Assembly (NCBI GenBank): GCA_030435675.1
Contig: CM059625.1
Location: forward strand, 17,298,001 to 17,362,000
Reading direction: 5' to 3'
From: Steinernema hermaphroditum
Lineage: Eukaryota; Nematoda; Chromadorea; Rhabditida; Steinernematidae
Length of the DNA: 64,000 bases
In this document: positions 11,944 through 26,100 of the stretch, piece by piece
How the letters are laid out: each line of letters opens with the position of its first letter
Numbering within the stretch: position 1 is the first letter of the stretch
The notes under the pieces: generated by a model
Databases searched by the model: none
What the model saw: only the letters and a program-made list of their open reading frames with translations
Told to the model about the DNA's origin: nothing
Program-made: the position numbers and the translations under genes

Positions 11944-14900
11944 TCAAGTGTCGTTCAGCTCAAACGCCGGGTTATCATGATAGTGTTCGATCATACAGTG
12001 GAACTTCTCTTGAAGTTCGGCGAAATGAGGTCTTCTCTCGGGATATTTATGCCAACAACGCACCATGATGTTGTACCTAAAACCGGAAGCTACAGTGTAA
12101 AGTCCTGCAAACGGATCGGGCAAATATGTATGTTGCGAAACGCTCTGCAAAAGTGCATCGGCAGTCTAGCAATCAAATACGTTTTGGCGTTCGGCACGCA
12201 CGCGGCGCGATTTAGTATGCAACAGAATTTGCAGGTTTGGACGTCTTGTTTTGAAAAGTATCGCTTACTGGCTGATCGGTTACAGAAGGATTCTGATCAT
12301 CGAGACATGGAATTTATGGCTCGTCAGCGCTACCCAGCTGTGTAACAGAAGACGCTGAATAAGTGACGTCAGATAGCGAAATTTTAGTACGCGTTCACTT
12401 AGCTGATTTGTGCTTAGAAATCGACGATTGTAAACAACAGTACCGTAATAGATTGATTCATTTTCAATTCCCCTTTGGGTAATTTGGAAATCCGGAACCA
12501 TCCTCAACAGCTACACTTTTTATAATCACAAAATACTTATGGCCGTTAGCCGAGCGCTGATCACGAATAGTCTCTATTTATTTTCAAACTTAAACGAAAG
12601 TGCATTACCCAAAAAGACCAATTATTCCTGTTAGTGGATCATAGAAAAATTTGACCTACAGTATGAGGCGTAGTGCAGATTCGTATGCTCTCAGCTTCTG
12701 ACAGGTAAAACAGAAACCATTTGTTAACTCTACGATTAATTGGATTATCCCGATTATTTTTTTGTGTGTTCTCTATAATTACCTGTCAGTCGTAAATTTC
12801 ATCTTGTGTGTGCACACAATACCTACTTACTTAATGGATCGATGAGTCTTATCAGTCCGTTCGCTTTGTTTTATAACCACGACACTAAATTTTATATTCT
12901 ACGTAATACCGAATCTCGAGTGTATTAGACTCTCATGACACAGTGTGGAGAGGTGCGAAATCAGCGAAGGCGGAAGTGAGTATTTTTGGAAGTGAAAGGC
13001 ACTTACATTTCCTCCGACGCAAACTCAGGCTTACGGAGACGCTCGCCGCACTTTATGGCCTGCACAAACTCTTCCGGTTTCATTTCCCCGTACGGTGTTT
13101 CGCCAAGCGAATACACTTCATCCAGTGCGATGCCAAATGACCATCTAAAAGTGGAGGTTTGTTCTGCACCGCGTTCAAAGTACGTACACGTCACTTGACT
13201 CCGAGAAGCGCCCTTCCAACGCTTCTGGGGCTACCCATCGGACCGGCAGTGCATTTATAGTAGCCGCTCCAGGCGCGAACGCGGGGTCCGAGGCTTCTGA
13301 GCAGAAACCGAAGCCAGAAAGCTTGACACGAAGTCCGGTGGTTAGAAGGATGTTTCTCGCGGCGATATCGCGGTGAACAAGCCCTTTCGATGTGATGTAC
13401 ACCTAAAAGAAGGGCCCTATTGAGGAGTAGGCGCAATATCGATTGCTTACCATGGCTTCACATATCTGCCACATGATTTGGAGGAAATGTCGGTATGGAA
13501 TGAGCGACGCAGTAAGCGCCGTGTCGCTCGATGACACACTGAATGTTGTAGTCACGCATTGAAGGTGCACATGAACTTACCCATCACGAAGCTGCGCGAG
13601 ATATTTTGTGAGACTCGTGTGAGTCAACTCGAGCACGGTGCAGACCAAGTTGTCTTTGCTTGTCCATCCAAGGAGAACGTTGATGTAGGTGTGATGTTTT
13701 AACACCTTCATCGAGTTGATTTCACGCAGTAATTGCTGCTCTTCCACTTCGTCGAATCGTCGCGGTACCTAATAATGTCGGTTTTTTTTTGACACTTGGA
13801 GATCCTATGGATTTACGCGAAAATTTATTGTTTAAGATTAGAAGTAAAGCTGATTGGACGCGCCCATTATCTATAGCAAGGACTACCAAAAGGATCCGAT
13901 TTTTTTGCCTTTCAAATTGACTCTTTTGCGCGCTGTTCTTCTTAGGATGTAACGCAACCTCTCTGACTCACCCGAACAGCAACTGCGCAGTCCTGGAATT
14001 GCTTCATTTCCACGCGATCAATCCACTGCATGACAGGAGACTTTCCCTTTAGTTTACCTGAATTTCACTTATCATTTACAGTTTAACTAGGAAATTTTTA
14101 CCTAAGTAAACAACTGATATAGTTCCTTCTCCTAGTGGAAATTCATAATCCAAGTGAATTCGATCTGATTTGATTTCCCATGGAAGCCTAGCCACCTTGG
14201 GGCATTCCTTAGCTTTTCTAAAACAGTTGCTGTATTCTGAGTAACGTGTTGATCTCTGATTACTTGAAAGATCCGGGTTGTAGAGAGAGTTCACGCATTT
14301 CTTCCAGCAACTCCATACGTTTACGGTGTAGCTTTCTGTATAGAAACGCACCCGTCGCTGTGACACTCGTTGTGGCAATGAGTATGATGAGAAAGAATCT
14401 TTCCAATGCACGTGACAATGATTTTGGCGGTGTATAAGGCTTCATCTCGTGGAGCGATCTCGCCGGAATTGTTTCTCGACATACTGTTAAATCTGCTATG
14501 TTCGTCGTCACATGGTTGTCACGACGAACAGAAAAAATGTTCGCTTTGTTGAGCGGTTTATACACATGACTGTACACTTCGAGGCCGCTGAGATAGGCCC
14601 CATCGATAAGGAGGTCAAGAAATATCTGAACAAGCAGCACGTTTTAACGTTTCTTTTTTAGTGATAAGCTTACATTTGAGCAGTTGGAACATTTGCTGTC
14701 AGTGGAGATCAATGAGATAAAGCAGTCCGGAATGTGTTCGCCGATGAGAACATTATAGGTGGGCAGAGGTGATGGGGTGTTGAGATCTTTCAACAGGTTA
14801 TCATAGAAAGGCTTCTTTTCTGAGCAAGCTAAAGTGAGAATGACTTCCAAGGTGACCACAGTGGTTAATACCTGATAATCTGGAAGCTCTGGATTTTGGC

Positions 14901-16700
14901 TTTTGATCAGCCAAATTCGATATACAGTGCTTTGCAAATGGCGCAGTTTGATCTTGAACCCACGGCAAGGATAGAACTCCTTGCTCGTAGTAAATAGTTG
15001 CATAATCAGACATGGTTTTAGTGGAATCCGTTAGACTACATCCATCTCCGTCTAACATGGAAGCGATGTGATCACCCGTCTTCGATAGATCGGATGTTTC
15101 CGACAGATATACGTTGATGTGAGCCCTCGCGGGTCTGTGATCAGTGTGCCACTCTAAGCTGACATATTAGCATTGCAATGTTCATTATTTTGGTACTTAC
15201 CGTAAGGAATGTCTTTGCAGAACCGGTGCTCATTGTTACTTGACATCAGGAGATTCACATTCCCAAAGTCTTTCATCGTTTCATCCAGCTTCTCCCAATT
15301 CGTAAGCACAAAAATTTGAGTGTTGTTCTATAAATTCTTATCATTACTCCGTTATCCGCGACAGTTGTTTGTGTTACCCCAGTAAGATTGTTCACTTTGA
15401 CAAAGAGCTCCTTATCGATGAAGTCGGTGATAATGGTAAAAGTTTTCTTTTTGACCGCTGCCAGAGGCTGACGGTTGTCATCTTCAATCTGAAAAACGTA
15501 TCATTTTGGCAACTCGACGGGTGTCCTTACCGATCCTTGGATCGTATCTAGAACAACCATTGCATCATCTGTCGTCACTTTAGAGTAGTTCAGCAGCGTT
15601 TGCATCTCGTCCGTTTCGGAGTCTTTCCATTTTTGTATGTCATCGTACAGGCTATTGCTAACTGCAGTTCGCTTCTTCTTTCTGCCGAAATGCAGCTGAT
15701 GGGTAATCGTTTGATTGCACTTAGATGTGAGCTGTAATCGATGAAATTGATAGCATAGGTAGACTAAGGTTATAAACATTTTAACCTAAAATTGTATTTG
15801 CAGGCGCGCAACTATTTGATTAAAATAGTGTAGTCATAAATTCGATGGAGGATGGAGCAATATTTGCTCAGATTTGCCTTTCGATTCAAGCTAGCAATAA
15901 TGGTGCACGCTAAATTTCCCGCTTTTTCACCTCACTAAAATCAGGAAGCATTTCGAAATGAATCGTATAACTAGCAGGATCGCTACTTATGAGCGTGTAT
16001 ATATTCACAAACTGCGATACTCAAAGAAGAGGATGCTGAAACAACTACAGTTTTGCCAAGTATAAATAGAAAGACATCCGAAGAATTTCACATGTTTTTG
16101 CAAAAAGTTCCTTACTTGTTATTTATATAAACGGAAATGTGATAACGAGAAAACAACTATCTACACGTTTTAATATTATTTATCATAACATGTTTATGCT
16201 CTTTGCATGCCAATCAGACCATAACACCCTATTTGTGCTTCCCCTCAATCGGGCAAACAAAAACACATGGCCCGGCAAATAGCCATCCAAAACAAACATC
16301 TGAAAATCGGCGATCCGCTTAAGTGTTTTCACGTTTTTTTGAAGGACGCCCAATCAGATGGTTTCTGAAGCTGCCTACGTAAGCGAGTGGTTTCCGTGCT
16401 TGATAATGGTGCCGTCCTGCACTGCTATCGGTGTAGATAGTATAGAAATGTGAAAATAACGCGGGGACACGATCATGTCTGTCGGCGACAAACTTTAGAA
16501 GTCGAAGGGGTGAAAGGTTCACTTACGTTGGCGAACACTTCCAGCATCGAGCTGAATCCATCCTGGTCGCAGTCTTTGGAAAAATACACCAGAGCGTACG
16601 AAGATATTCCCAACGTCGGGCAAGAGAAGGCTTCTGCGATGAGTGTACAAAAAATAAAGTGCAGACAGATTGTGAGTAGGAACGACTGTGAAAGTCGCAT
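11944..16700 (-). CDS. Receptor tyrosine kinase-like protein, predicted pseudokinase
   Basis: Fourteen exons: 16527-16700, 15531-15731, 15378-15488, 15201-15327, 15057-15153, 14674-14983, 14295-14625, 14102-14236, 13972-14057, 13581-13768, 13451-13538, 13188-13402, 13007-13144 and 11944-12076 (2334 nt, 777 residues). A signal peptide is at 1-29 (MRLSQSFLLTICLHFIFC...). The ectodomain to about 415 has paired Cys and alternating strand/helix character, followed by one TM helix at about 417-435 (FFLIILIATTSV) and a cytoplasmic kinase domain at about 480-770. Seen in the kinase: GEGTISVVYLGK, HRDIAARN (626-633), PVRWVAPEAL, SSDVWSFGI and RCWHKYPERRPHF. The beta-3 lysine is Arg (CAVAVRVP, about 524) and the DFG aspartate is Gly (LSGFGF, 646). 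The kinase features fit tyrosine-kinase receptors of the nematode KIN-15/16-like type. The exon 5/6 and 7/8 junctions are the least certain. Confidence 0.85.
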
Positions 16701-17135
16701 TCTGTAAGCGCGCTGGAACAAAAGTAGTCTTGTCCTATTATCAGCAACAGCAGCAGAATGGAAACCCCGCTGAAAGAGTGTCTCACGCTCGGTTTATATA
16801 CTTTGTTGGTGATGATAAGCTAGAGGAAGGTTCACGTAGAACTTAATATCTGCAGTTTATTCAAAGATCTTTGGCAATGAGGACGGCGGAAGAAAAGAAT
16901 GTTTATCAACGAGGAAAACATTGGGCAACGAAACCGTCTCGCGTCGACTTTTACAAGTCCATTATCAGCGATTAGTGTTGCGTCCGCCCGGTGACAACGA
17001 CGCTGTTTCACAGAGATCAACGCCACCTCTTTCCTGGTCTTCGCCTTTGCGAAGAACTTGTTAGCCCTTTTTGTCATGTTATCACGGAAACGGCAACAAT
17101 TTTTAAGGAGATTTATTGGATTATAACGATTGCTT
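16701..17135. other. Intergenic between the receptor 5' end and the cadherin 3' end
   Basis: Holds the TATA/GATA element annotated separately. The open frame at 16832-17077 (-) has no recognisable feature and is not called. Confidence 0.5.
16793..16819 (-). promoter_or_regulatory. TATA box and adjacent GATA site of the receptor gene
   Basis: On the minus strand a TATATAA element lies about 95 nt before the receptor start ATG, with CTTATCA (TGATAAG on +, about 16813-16819) immediately upstream of it. The start ATG is preceded by a CTTACAG acceptor, so the transcript may be trans-spliced. Position and motif only; function inferred. Confidence 0.45.
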
Positions 17136-20100
17136 TCACTGATTCACATTGATGTTGACGAATTGTGGTATGGTGAAGTCTTCAACTGGTGGTGTCTTTT
17201 CGACTTTTGCTGAAAGCGGATTTTGTTATACGATAGGCAAATGGACATGACGATAATATACCGGCGAAGTTCAGTTCTTTCCGTTTGAGATGGTCACGAT
17301 AGCGCGTCAGGAAACACATGTAGCCGAACATTGCAACGAGGATTAAAAGACAAACGAGCGTGATAGTGATCCAGACAATAGTGTAAGGCGAGAGAAACTG
17401 GCCGATTCGGCGTGATGCTACTTCGTCAGAGCAACGCTGAAATTTTGTAATGATATTCTGTTCACCGCTTGTTTTATTGAGACGAGACCGGGACATGGTT
17501 GCCATTGCTAACTATGTCCTTCCATTCAGCATTTGAACTAACCTCGATATTTATGACTTTGTACACCTGATAAAGTCTGGTAAGAGGACTTTCACTGTTT
17601 GCCGAAGCAGAAATAGCTTCAACCGCATGTTCAATCGAAAGGATAGTGTTGTTTCTTACGACATAGAAACAGGCTGTTGATCTGAATATTCAGGTTACAT
17701 ACATATCTGTACAATATTTTTCTGCTTACTTGTTTGAGTTATATCCATCAATATCTTTGTAGAGTTCAGGTCTACGAAGAAATACGGTTAAATCAGAGCC
17801 AAGACCCTCCGATCGAACCGCATCGGTTAGTTTCCTGAAACTGATATCATCACTTTGTATAGGGCATTGAGACGCACCGCTCAAACTCTGCCAAATTGAG
17901 CCCCATCACATCTCGCGACTGATCGAACGTGAACTTGAGCTTAGCATCCGGATTCACATAGTGAACTTCTGATTGAAGTGACGCAAAACGCGTGTTTGTT
18001 AATTTCATATTAGCATCCACATTGATTTTGTAGATGCCTTCCGAATGAGTTATGAGATCCGTATCGACATGAAGATCTCCAGTTGTCGGTGACAGAGAGA
18101 AGAGACTAATTGGTTTCTTGTTTTTTTCGTCGTTCTCGTCATACTCCGCTTTTGTAAATTCGACGTTACTAATACGGTAATTAAGGGAATTGTCGCTTGC
18201 CAGCTGCTCTGTCACGGGAACTCGGGCGTCCATAAGGGTACTGTCTGCAATTTTACGTTTGCAACCTGTCAGTTGGTGCCCAATTACCTAACGTAACATG
18301 TGAGTTATTCTTGAAAACGACTAATGGGTCGGCTGGCTTCTGCTCAGCGGCTATCTGTTCCTCTGTCCGAACGGTAATACTTGCCATACTGCGATTGTGA
18401 CGGTCAAAGGCTATTTCGGGTGCACTTCCCAGATCGGCGTCCGGACTAAAAGTGAGCGTGACGTCAGTGAAAGGGGGACACCGCCGATGAGTACCTAGCT
18501 AGTGCACAAAGATGGATTCGCGATTCGTTTAGCGCTGATAGTGGCTGGTTGAAGGTGACTTCGCCAGTGATGTGGTCAATTGAAAAGTGACCCTTGCGAT
18601 TGGAGCCTAAATTGCTGAATAAGAAGGTGCAAATTAAGGAACATTCGCTTCAATCTATCGCACTTCATTACATTATTAGAGGTTTACATCAAAGGTTCTG
18701 CCGCTTTTCATGGTCGTTCCAGAAATGACAACCATGTTGTCCGAATTTTAGGTTCATTGCTTGGTGCGCCACACTTTGAACCGAGCTCACTCGATTTTGT
18801 TTTTATGTGGCACCCTGTGGCTAGCGTAATTACTCACATGAGGGCAGAAGATAGTAATAAATCGAGTTCAAAGGACTGGAATCCACGTCAAAGGCCACCA
18901 CTTTCCCGATTTTTTGCTTTTCGTCCCCGACGACGAGCAAATAAGGTGTTTCCTAAAAGACTCAGGAAAGATCTAAATTTACGACAGTAATTGCATACCT
19001 CTGAGTTTTGAGGGAAGACCGGCTCATTGTCGTCTTCATCGATAATCTCCACGTAAATCAATCGGCTGTCAGTTCTACCCTCTTGAAACACAGCCCGAGC
19101 CGTGACGAGCACCTAAGGAATGAGAAGGTTGCGTCGCGCATACATAATTAAAATCTTTCCATTGTTTGCCACAATGCCCTATTTATGACTGTAATAGAGA
19201 AATTTTAACACTTTGCTTATGGAACTATATACAAATATCATCTTTATAATATTATTTTGTGAGTTTGAGGGCGATAACGTTGACCGCGACAACGCTGCCC
19301 GTTCGTAGAAGCCCCATCTCGCTGTCTTTGAGAAACCGTTGTGGACGCGGTGTGCACGCGTTTTTGCTGAACGACCAGTAGGACTGGTGCCAAAGTTTGG
19401 TTTCCCCATGCTGACATGGCAGCAGAGATGAGTAATATCGGCGGTACACTCCTGAAAAGGGACAAAACATCAATGGTGACGCCGCTTAATAGGCTTATCG
19501 TGCGTGCAATGTCATCACTGCCTATTGCGGTGTGCATAAGAACCAGTTTCTTTGCTTTCTTTTTGCCGCACTGTTGGGAAAATGGGCACAAAAAGCGGCG
19601 TGGTGTGAAAATGTGTCGCCTCTTCATGATCTTCTTAGGAAGAGGATTAAATTTCATTCAGGATTACCTAGTTCTGGGGAAACTCACATTGACGATAGTC
19701 ATAGAAGTAACTCATTGGTTCAAATTTAAAAACTGGGGCGCTGCCAAAACAACAACAAAGAAAATCGACATTTCAGATCAGTAGTGTCCCGAAATTTATA
19801 GCACAGGTTTCCTGACGGCTTGGTTCCGAGAGAATTCCAAAAATCTATGAAATATTGTGTGTCTCATTGGCGAGAACGCCTGATCATATGGTTACTCATG
19901 TATGTTTAGCTAATGATGATCGACCGCTCCGAATGATGTGCACCAAAAAATGAAACCTGCTAACAAAGATGACGAATTTGGGAAGTATCGCAAGTGGATG
20001 TGGGAACTGTGCTTGGGGTCGCGTGGTAAGCATAACAAGCAAAGGGCATCTGATAAAACCCTACCTTGAAAGTTATTAAATTCGGTGTTAACTCCGCAGT

Positions 20101-23100
20101 TTTCTTCCGTGGACGCTTCAGCAAAAGTGAGTGGCAAATAATCGCCCCGACCGTTCTGAATGCCAAGTACGCGCCGATTGTTTTTCCGTAGCGCGCTGTG
20201 CAATCCATCTTTCAGTCTAAACATTGGTATGCAAATTTTGATGGCCGAAACTCGTGTGTCCGCACCTTCGTTCCACTCGCCTCTCCCGTGCCCGTTGGGG
20301 CACTGACCAATGCACCTCGCACGCGATACCCAAGAGACTGGAAGCGGTGCCCAACCAGCGTGAAAACTCGCCGATCACGTCGGAAACGAGATGCTCAATG
20401 CCGCCGGCTGACATTTGGAAAACAGTCGTAACGTATTTCGTTTCGCTCACCCTCGCTTTGACAAAGGCCAGGGAACTGTCGATGTCAAAAACGAGTGCCT
20501 CTTCCTCGCTCCAGGTGTCGACGGAAATGGGCGTCGGGATGTCGGGTGTGCGGACCCAGCGTTTTGCCGGCGTTGCTGTGATCACGATGCCATCGGAGGA
20601 GCGCCGCAGGATAGCAGTTCGAAGATCACGATGCTGGCACGTCGGCGACAATTCGGTACTCTCGTATCCGGAGGACGAGCCTCGATGCTCGTGCCCAGAG
20701 AGGTATCCACTTTCGCATCCGATAGACTCCTGATAAGCGGTTGGACTCGACTCGTCGATACAGATAGGCAGATTTGTTTTGATCTCACATGGAGTAGTGA
20801 GGGACTTCCTGTTCTTGTTGTTCAGCGCCTTTAAATGGAAATCGAGTTCAGCTGCCAGTGAGCGCAAGTTAGCAATGATCCACATGCGGAAGAAAAGTTT
20901 CGGGTTGTTCTGGATTTCATGACTCTTCTCCAATTCTGAAGATTGCTTCGAATTCGCTTCATCTTCGTCTAAGTGTCGTAGTCGTTCGCTATCGGCTTCG
21001 GACGTTGGCTTCGCTTTCCGATTCTTTGAGCGTCGGCCTCGCCTCAGCAGTTTGTTAAGTTTTTTCTCGAGAAAATTCATCAGTGGCACAGCGGGTGGGT
21101 GGGTCGTGTCGAATGAAGTCAGTGGCACATTGTCCGAAAAGTGAAAGCTGCAGCAATAGCGGACTGTCGGGATGACACTACGACATGTAAGCAATCGGCG
21201 AAAATGGCGATCGGGCGATGGTTGTGAATAATAACAGATGCAAAGGCGGAGTCACAATTCGGGGGGCGGTAAGTGTCAGTTCGCGAGAACTCCTTTTTGG
21301 AAGATTCACCTCAAAGAGCATGGTGGAAGGTCATTTAAAGAGTGACAATAGCATCAATACGGTCCAGTTGCGCAAAGTCGCGAAATGTACGCGACGAAAA
21401 CGGCTTATCTTCGCGGCTAGAGTGCGTACCACTGATAACGTTGCGAAACATGGAGGACGTTTCTATTGTTGCCGTCGACGGAAGCGGTTTTGGTTTGTAT
21501 TCAAAGGCGTTTTTCGGCCGGCACGTTACATCCGCGCACTACCTTATGCGATGTGACAGATTTCTCGCACACACTGAGTGCAAAAACAATATTTGACACG
21601 ACACCCGTAAACTCATAAGCCATGAATGGACTAACCACCTTTCACAAGACTCTCATAAACGCAAAAAAGGAGGTCAGCAGTATACTCACTGATGCATCCA
21701 CAACACAGTTTACGGTGATTGGAACCATCGGCTACTTGCCACCACTTAAACATATGTGAACAATAAACATCTCCCGGATGGGACGGCGTCATCGGAAGAC
21801 CGACACGGAATGAAGTCCTCCGGAGAGGGCGACCCGGATTATCGCTTGTCAAACAGAAACTGTTCGGCAATTTAGTCCTTTCTTACAATCCCAGTAGTTT
21901 ATTGGTTGTCACCAGTTTTTTGTGTCCGCGTCCTGCTTGTTCGAGCGCGGAACGCGCGTTTGAGCGAGCGCAAACGAGCAATAAAATTGTATGCAAATAG
22001 AATGGGGGTGTGGACAAATATGCGCATCCTCCACACTGCCCCGCTTTTTGTCCTGTTTGCTCGTTTCATTTTAAACGATGATTAAGAGGAGCGAACTTCG
22101 CAATGACAATGGAACACCGATCGCAACACCTTAGGTGATAGCGCAGCGACCAATGAACAGATTTGGAATATGTGTAAACATCTCGTAAAATTTATGATGT
22201 CATAAAAGTTTTGAGCTACACTACGGACATTGTGGCCAACAGGAAGAGAGGATTGAAAAGGGACTTACCGTAATCCGATGGGTCGTTTCATAATCGAGCC
22301 GTTTAGCTGTGAAGATCTCGCCGGACGTTTCGTCAATGTTAAGTAGGCCGTCGTCCTTTTTGCTTATAGGCTGCAGGCAATCTGTTGCAGAGCGACAAAT
22401 TTTAATGTGTTCACATACCGTTAGAGAATATTTAATGTCGGCCACATCATAACTGCCGAGCTGAGCTTTTACTTGATAAATTCGCTGATTTGGTGGGGTG
22501 TTCTAAAGTTCAATTTGGATTTTGTGCTTATAAAAATGATCTTTCACCTCGCTCAGCTTCAGAACATAACCAATCGGAGGACTCTGGATCGTCAGTTCGT
22601 TTTTTCCCTCATTACTGATAAGCACGGCTTCCACAATTGTGACCGAAACAATGGCTACGGCAGAGAGTTGTGGTCTTCCATTATCTTTGCAAATGACGTT
22701 GACTTTGTATGGTTCAATACGAGCCAGTCCATTGAGATTCTTAACAGTGGTGACCACTCCACTATCCTCATCCACGTCGAAGTAAGGACTAGAGTCCTCT
22801 GCAAGGTAGAAGGAGAACCTCGAATTCTCGTTGAGATCTTTGTCGGAGACAATTAGCCGGGTGATGGTGGAGCCGATCTGCCAGTTTTCAGTGACTTTTA
22901 CGGAAACTTTACTGTCTAAGAATTTGGGTGCATTGTCGTTCTGGTCATCAAGTGTGATGATAAGCTTAAAGGCACAATGTTTAACTACACTGTGAACGAT
23001 TAAAAAGGATCTCACATTCGCGACATTTGAATTTCCTGCAGTATCGGTAACTTTGATGACGATCTCCATTCTTTCCGTTTTCTCTCGATCGAGATCGGCT

Positions 23101-26100
23101 GCAGGAGATACAACAACAACCATAAACTCGGGCATCTATAAAAATTTAGATTTTCCTTAGGCTTTTGGCACTGTTTTTCATGCTTTGCTGTGCAATTTTA
23201 TCGCAGTTTAAGAATTAAGTGTCACTTACCTTTGGGTTTCGCAATTTAAGTGATGCTACGCTTTTATTGGTTGGGTTATTAATTTGTTGAACGGCCGAAT
23301 ATTGCGTTTTCTCCATTTGTGATTTGTAAATGTCGAGGTTAAAGTCAGTCGCAAAGCGTGTCAAGTTACCGCATTTGAAAAGGACAATGACAAACAGTGG
23401 TCGCTACCGTGACTCATAGTTTATGCAACAATAGATCAATTTTCATCTTCCCCTTGCGCCCCAAATGCCATTCATTTTTTGCTCTGTTCGTTAACGGTTT
23501 AGATTGATTTTTAGTCTAAGCGAAAAAGTCACCTCACGAATCTGGAAGTTGTCGTGCATGAACCCGCTGACTTGATAAGAGAACTTCTGGTTCCCATCCA
23601 ATACATCATCGTCCAGCACTTTGAAGCGAGCGATTTCCGTTCCGGGTGGTGAGTTCTCCATTACAACGATCTGAAAGGAACATTGTCTGAAAGGATGAAC
23701 CAACACATACAACGTTGTTTTTAATATTGTCGTCAAGGAACTCGATCCGTGGCATATTGTCGTCGACGTCAATGATCTGGAATCTCAGGACGGCCTTTGT
23801 CTTGTATTCATCTTCGCCGGCTATGAGTTCCATGTCAAAAGCCTTCATTTCTTGGGAAAGACTTTCGAAGTCAATTCTCTTTGCTACGAGTATATCTTCT
23901 AAATTAAGTAAATTAAAAGCGCCGAAAGTTGTTTGTGATGTTTACGGGTAACGGGATCAATCGAAAAGAAATCCGCCATTTGTCCGGTGAGCTCCACGGC
24001 AGTAATTCTGTTTCCCGTCATTGGATCATAAGCCGGAAGAGATGCTGCAATTTGCCCGACGGGAGCTTCTTCAACAAGCTTCACTGGAATAACAATGCTC
24101 TCAGGCGTCCACGGTGCCACGAACTGAGGCTTAGAATCTTGCTTCTTCTTCTGAGCCACCTTTACGGGATCAGATGAGAAGTAAACGGTTACGAGTGCTA
24201 AAACAGGAAAACAGTGGCCAAAACAGATTTGAGCGACTACCTCGATCGGACATATCCTCAACACTGGCCACTTGCAATTGAAGGCTTCTCAACTTGCTAG
24301 TGTGCTCAACACCGAGAACAACGTTGTTTCCCTCGATGGTGACGGCGGTTGCGGGGAAGTGTTCAGGCTTGTGCTCAGTATTCCATGCCGTAATACTGTC
24401 CGAGATAACCAGCATGCTTGGCTTGTCTTCAGTGGTACTCAACGCAATGACGGCATTAGCGATTGGCGCTTCTAAAGAGAAATGCAGACAACATTGTATA
24501 CCGCCCGGTGAACCTACCTTTAGATACTACGTGTGTGTAAAGACGCTCCTTGAAAATGCTCTCTGTCTTCCGGCTTCCAATAATTGTCAAAATCAGTTGC
24601 GTCTGTGCAAGAATTGTTTTTGACTGTCTGTCAATTACACCGATATCAACCGTTCGATGACCGGATGCCACTCCTTTCCTATACATTCCTTTCAGACCCC
24701 AATGATCTAGTTAAACCTACGTTGGAGTGTCCCCCACGAAGACATTTCCACCATAATCGTCAATGGACAACCACCCAGGATTGTTGTTAAGAATCACAAA
24801 ACGAACGGTGTCTATCGGTACGCCTTCCAGCTCGAGTTGAACCAGCGGATTTCCTAATATTTAATCGATACATCTAACTGCGAAATTTTTTATACCTTTA
24901 TGAATTTTTTCCGTCGTTATGGTTCTCTCATAGCGAGCTCGACGGAAGTGCGCTTTAGAGATAGTATTCTGCGAAAGCTTACGATTATGAATAATTGTGT
25001 TTTGGATACATACCTTCACTTGAACTTTGACTATTTTCTTATCCGGACTGACTTCATTCGAAGGATCCTTGGCAGTCAGCTCAAGCTCGAAGTTACCGGC
25101 GAAGGGGATGTTAGCAATTTTTGGCCTGATTTGGTGCAGACCTCCCGAGACCTTGCTGACTTCAAGGAAACCAGCTGCACTTCCATCTGTTTCTATGGTA
25201 AATCTGGGAATCAGGTCAGCATCGGTAACTTTGAATACAAAAGGCGCTAAAAGTTCTCCGTTCGAGATTCTAAGTACATCATCAGAAAGATCAATTTTCG
25301 GTCCATTGTCGTTTTTGTCGTTTACATGGATAGTAATCGTCACTGGGTCTGATGAGTGTCCAGCTAAACAGCTAACCTGCAAAATTAAGCATCAACCAAG
25401 TATACCTTTGTCAGTGGCAACCAAAGCAAAGTAGTAAATGCTCGTTTGCTCCCGATCCAAACAGGGCATCGCCGTTTTGCACGAAACAATCAGAACGTTG
25501 TCATTAACGGAAAAGAGTTCAGTATTCTCTCCGAACAATTCAAACGACAGCTCGTCGGTCTTGTCTTCGTCTCTTACAGACAGCTGACCAACAGCTTCAC
25601 CAGTAACACTGTTTTCGGCCACTTCGAACTCATATGAAGCCTGAGCGAAATATGGTGCGTGATCAAGCTCATCCTTCTTCTCAAATTTTATCTTTTCAGT
25701 CCTAACGATGTTGTGATTATTTTTCAGCAGAGCGCGAATCTATAAGTTAATCTGAATGTAAAACGAAAACTGTTTAAGTACCTCAACGGTGAACGTTGTT
25801 GGATAGGTCTCATAGTCGAGAAGATGATTGTTGGCAACTATCAGTTGGGCTGTCCCACCGATTTGGATTCGCCTAGGTCGAATAATGAATGCTTCAGTAG
25901 ACGACAGTTCCAAGTCCACAAGTTCATTGTTGTGCTTAAAATGAGATGGTGCTCGTAGGCGGGCGGGTGTAAAATTACCTCTTGGTCAGCCATCACTCGA
26001 ATTTCCAGATCGGGCACTGATTCACCGTTCCGAAGCAGCTCAGAAACCACAGCTTTGCCATTCGGAGCTCCAGTGACAATGAGACTAACGTCTGAAATAA

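Noticed and set aside
11905..12345. 146-codon plus-strand frame
   Set aside because: Antisense to the last receptor exon and adjacent intron; a shadow frame.
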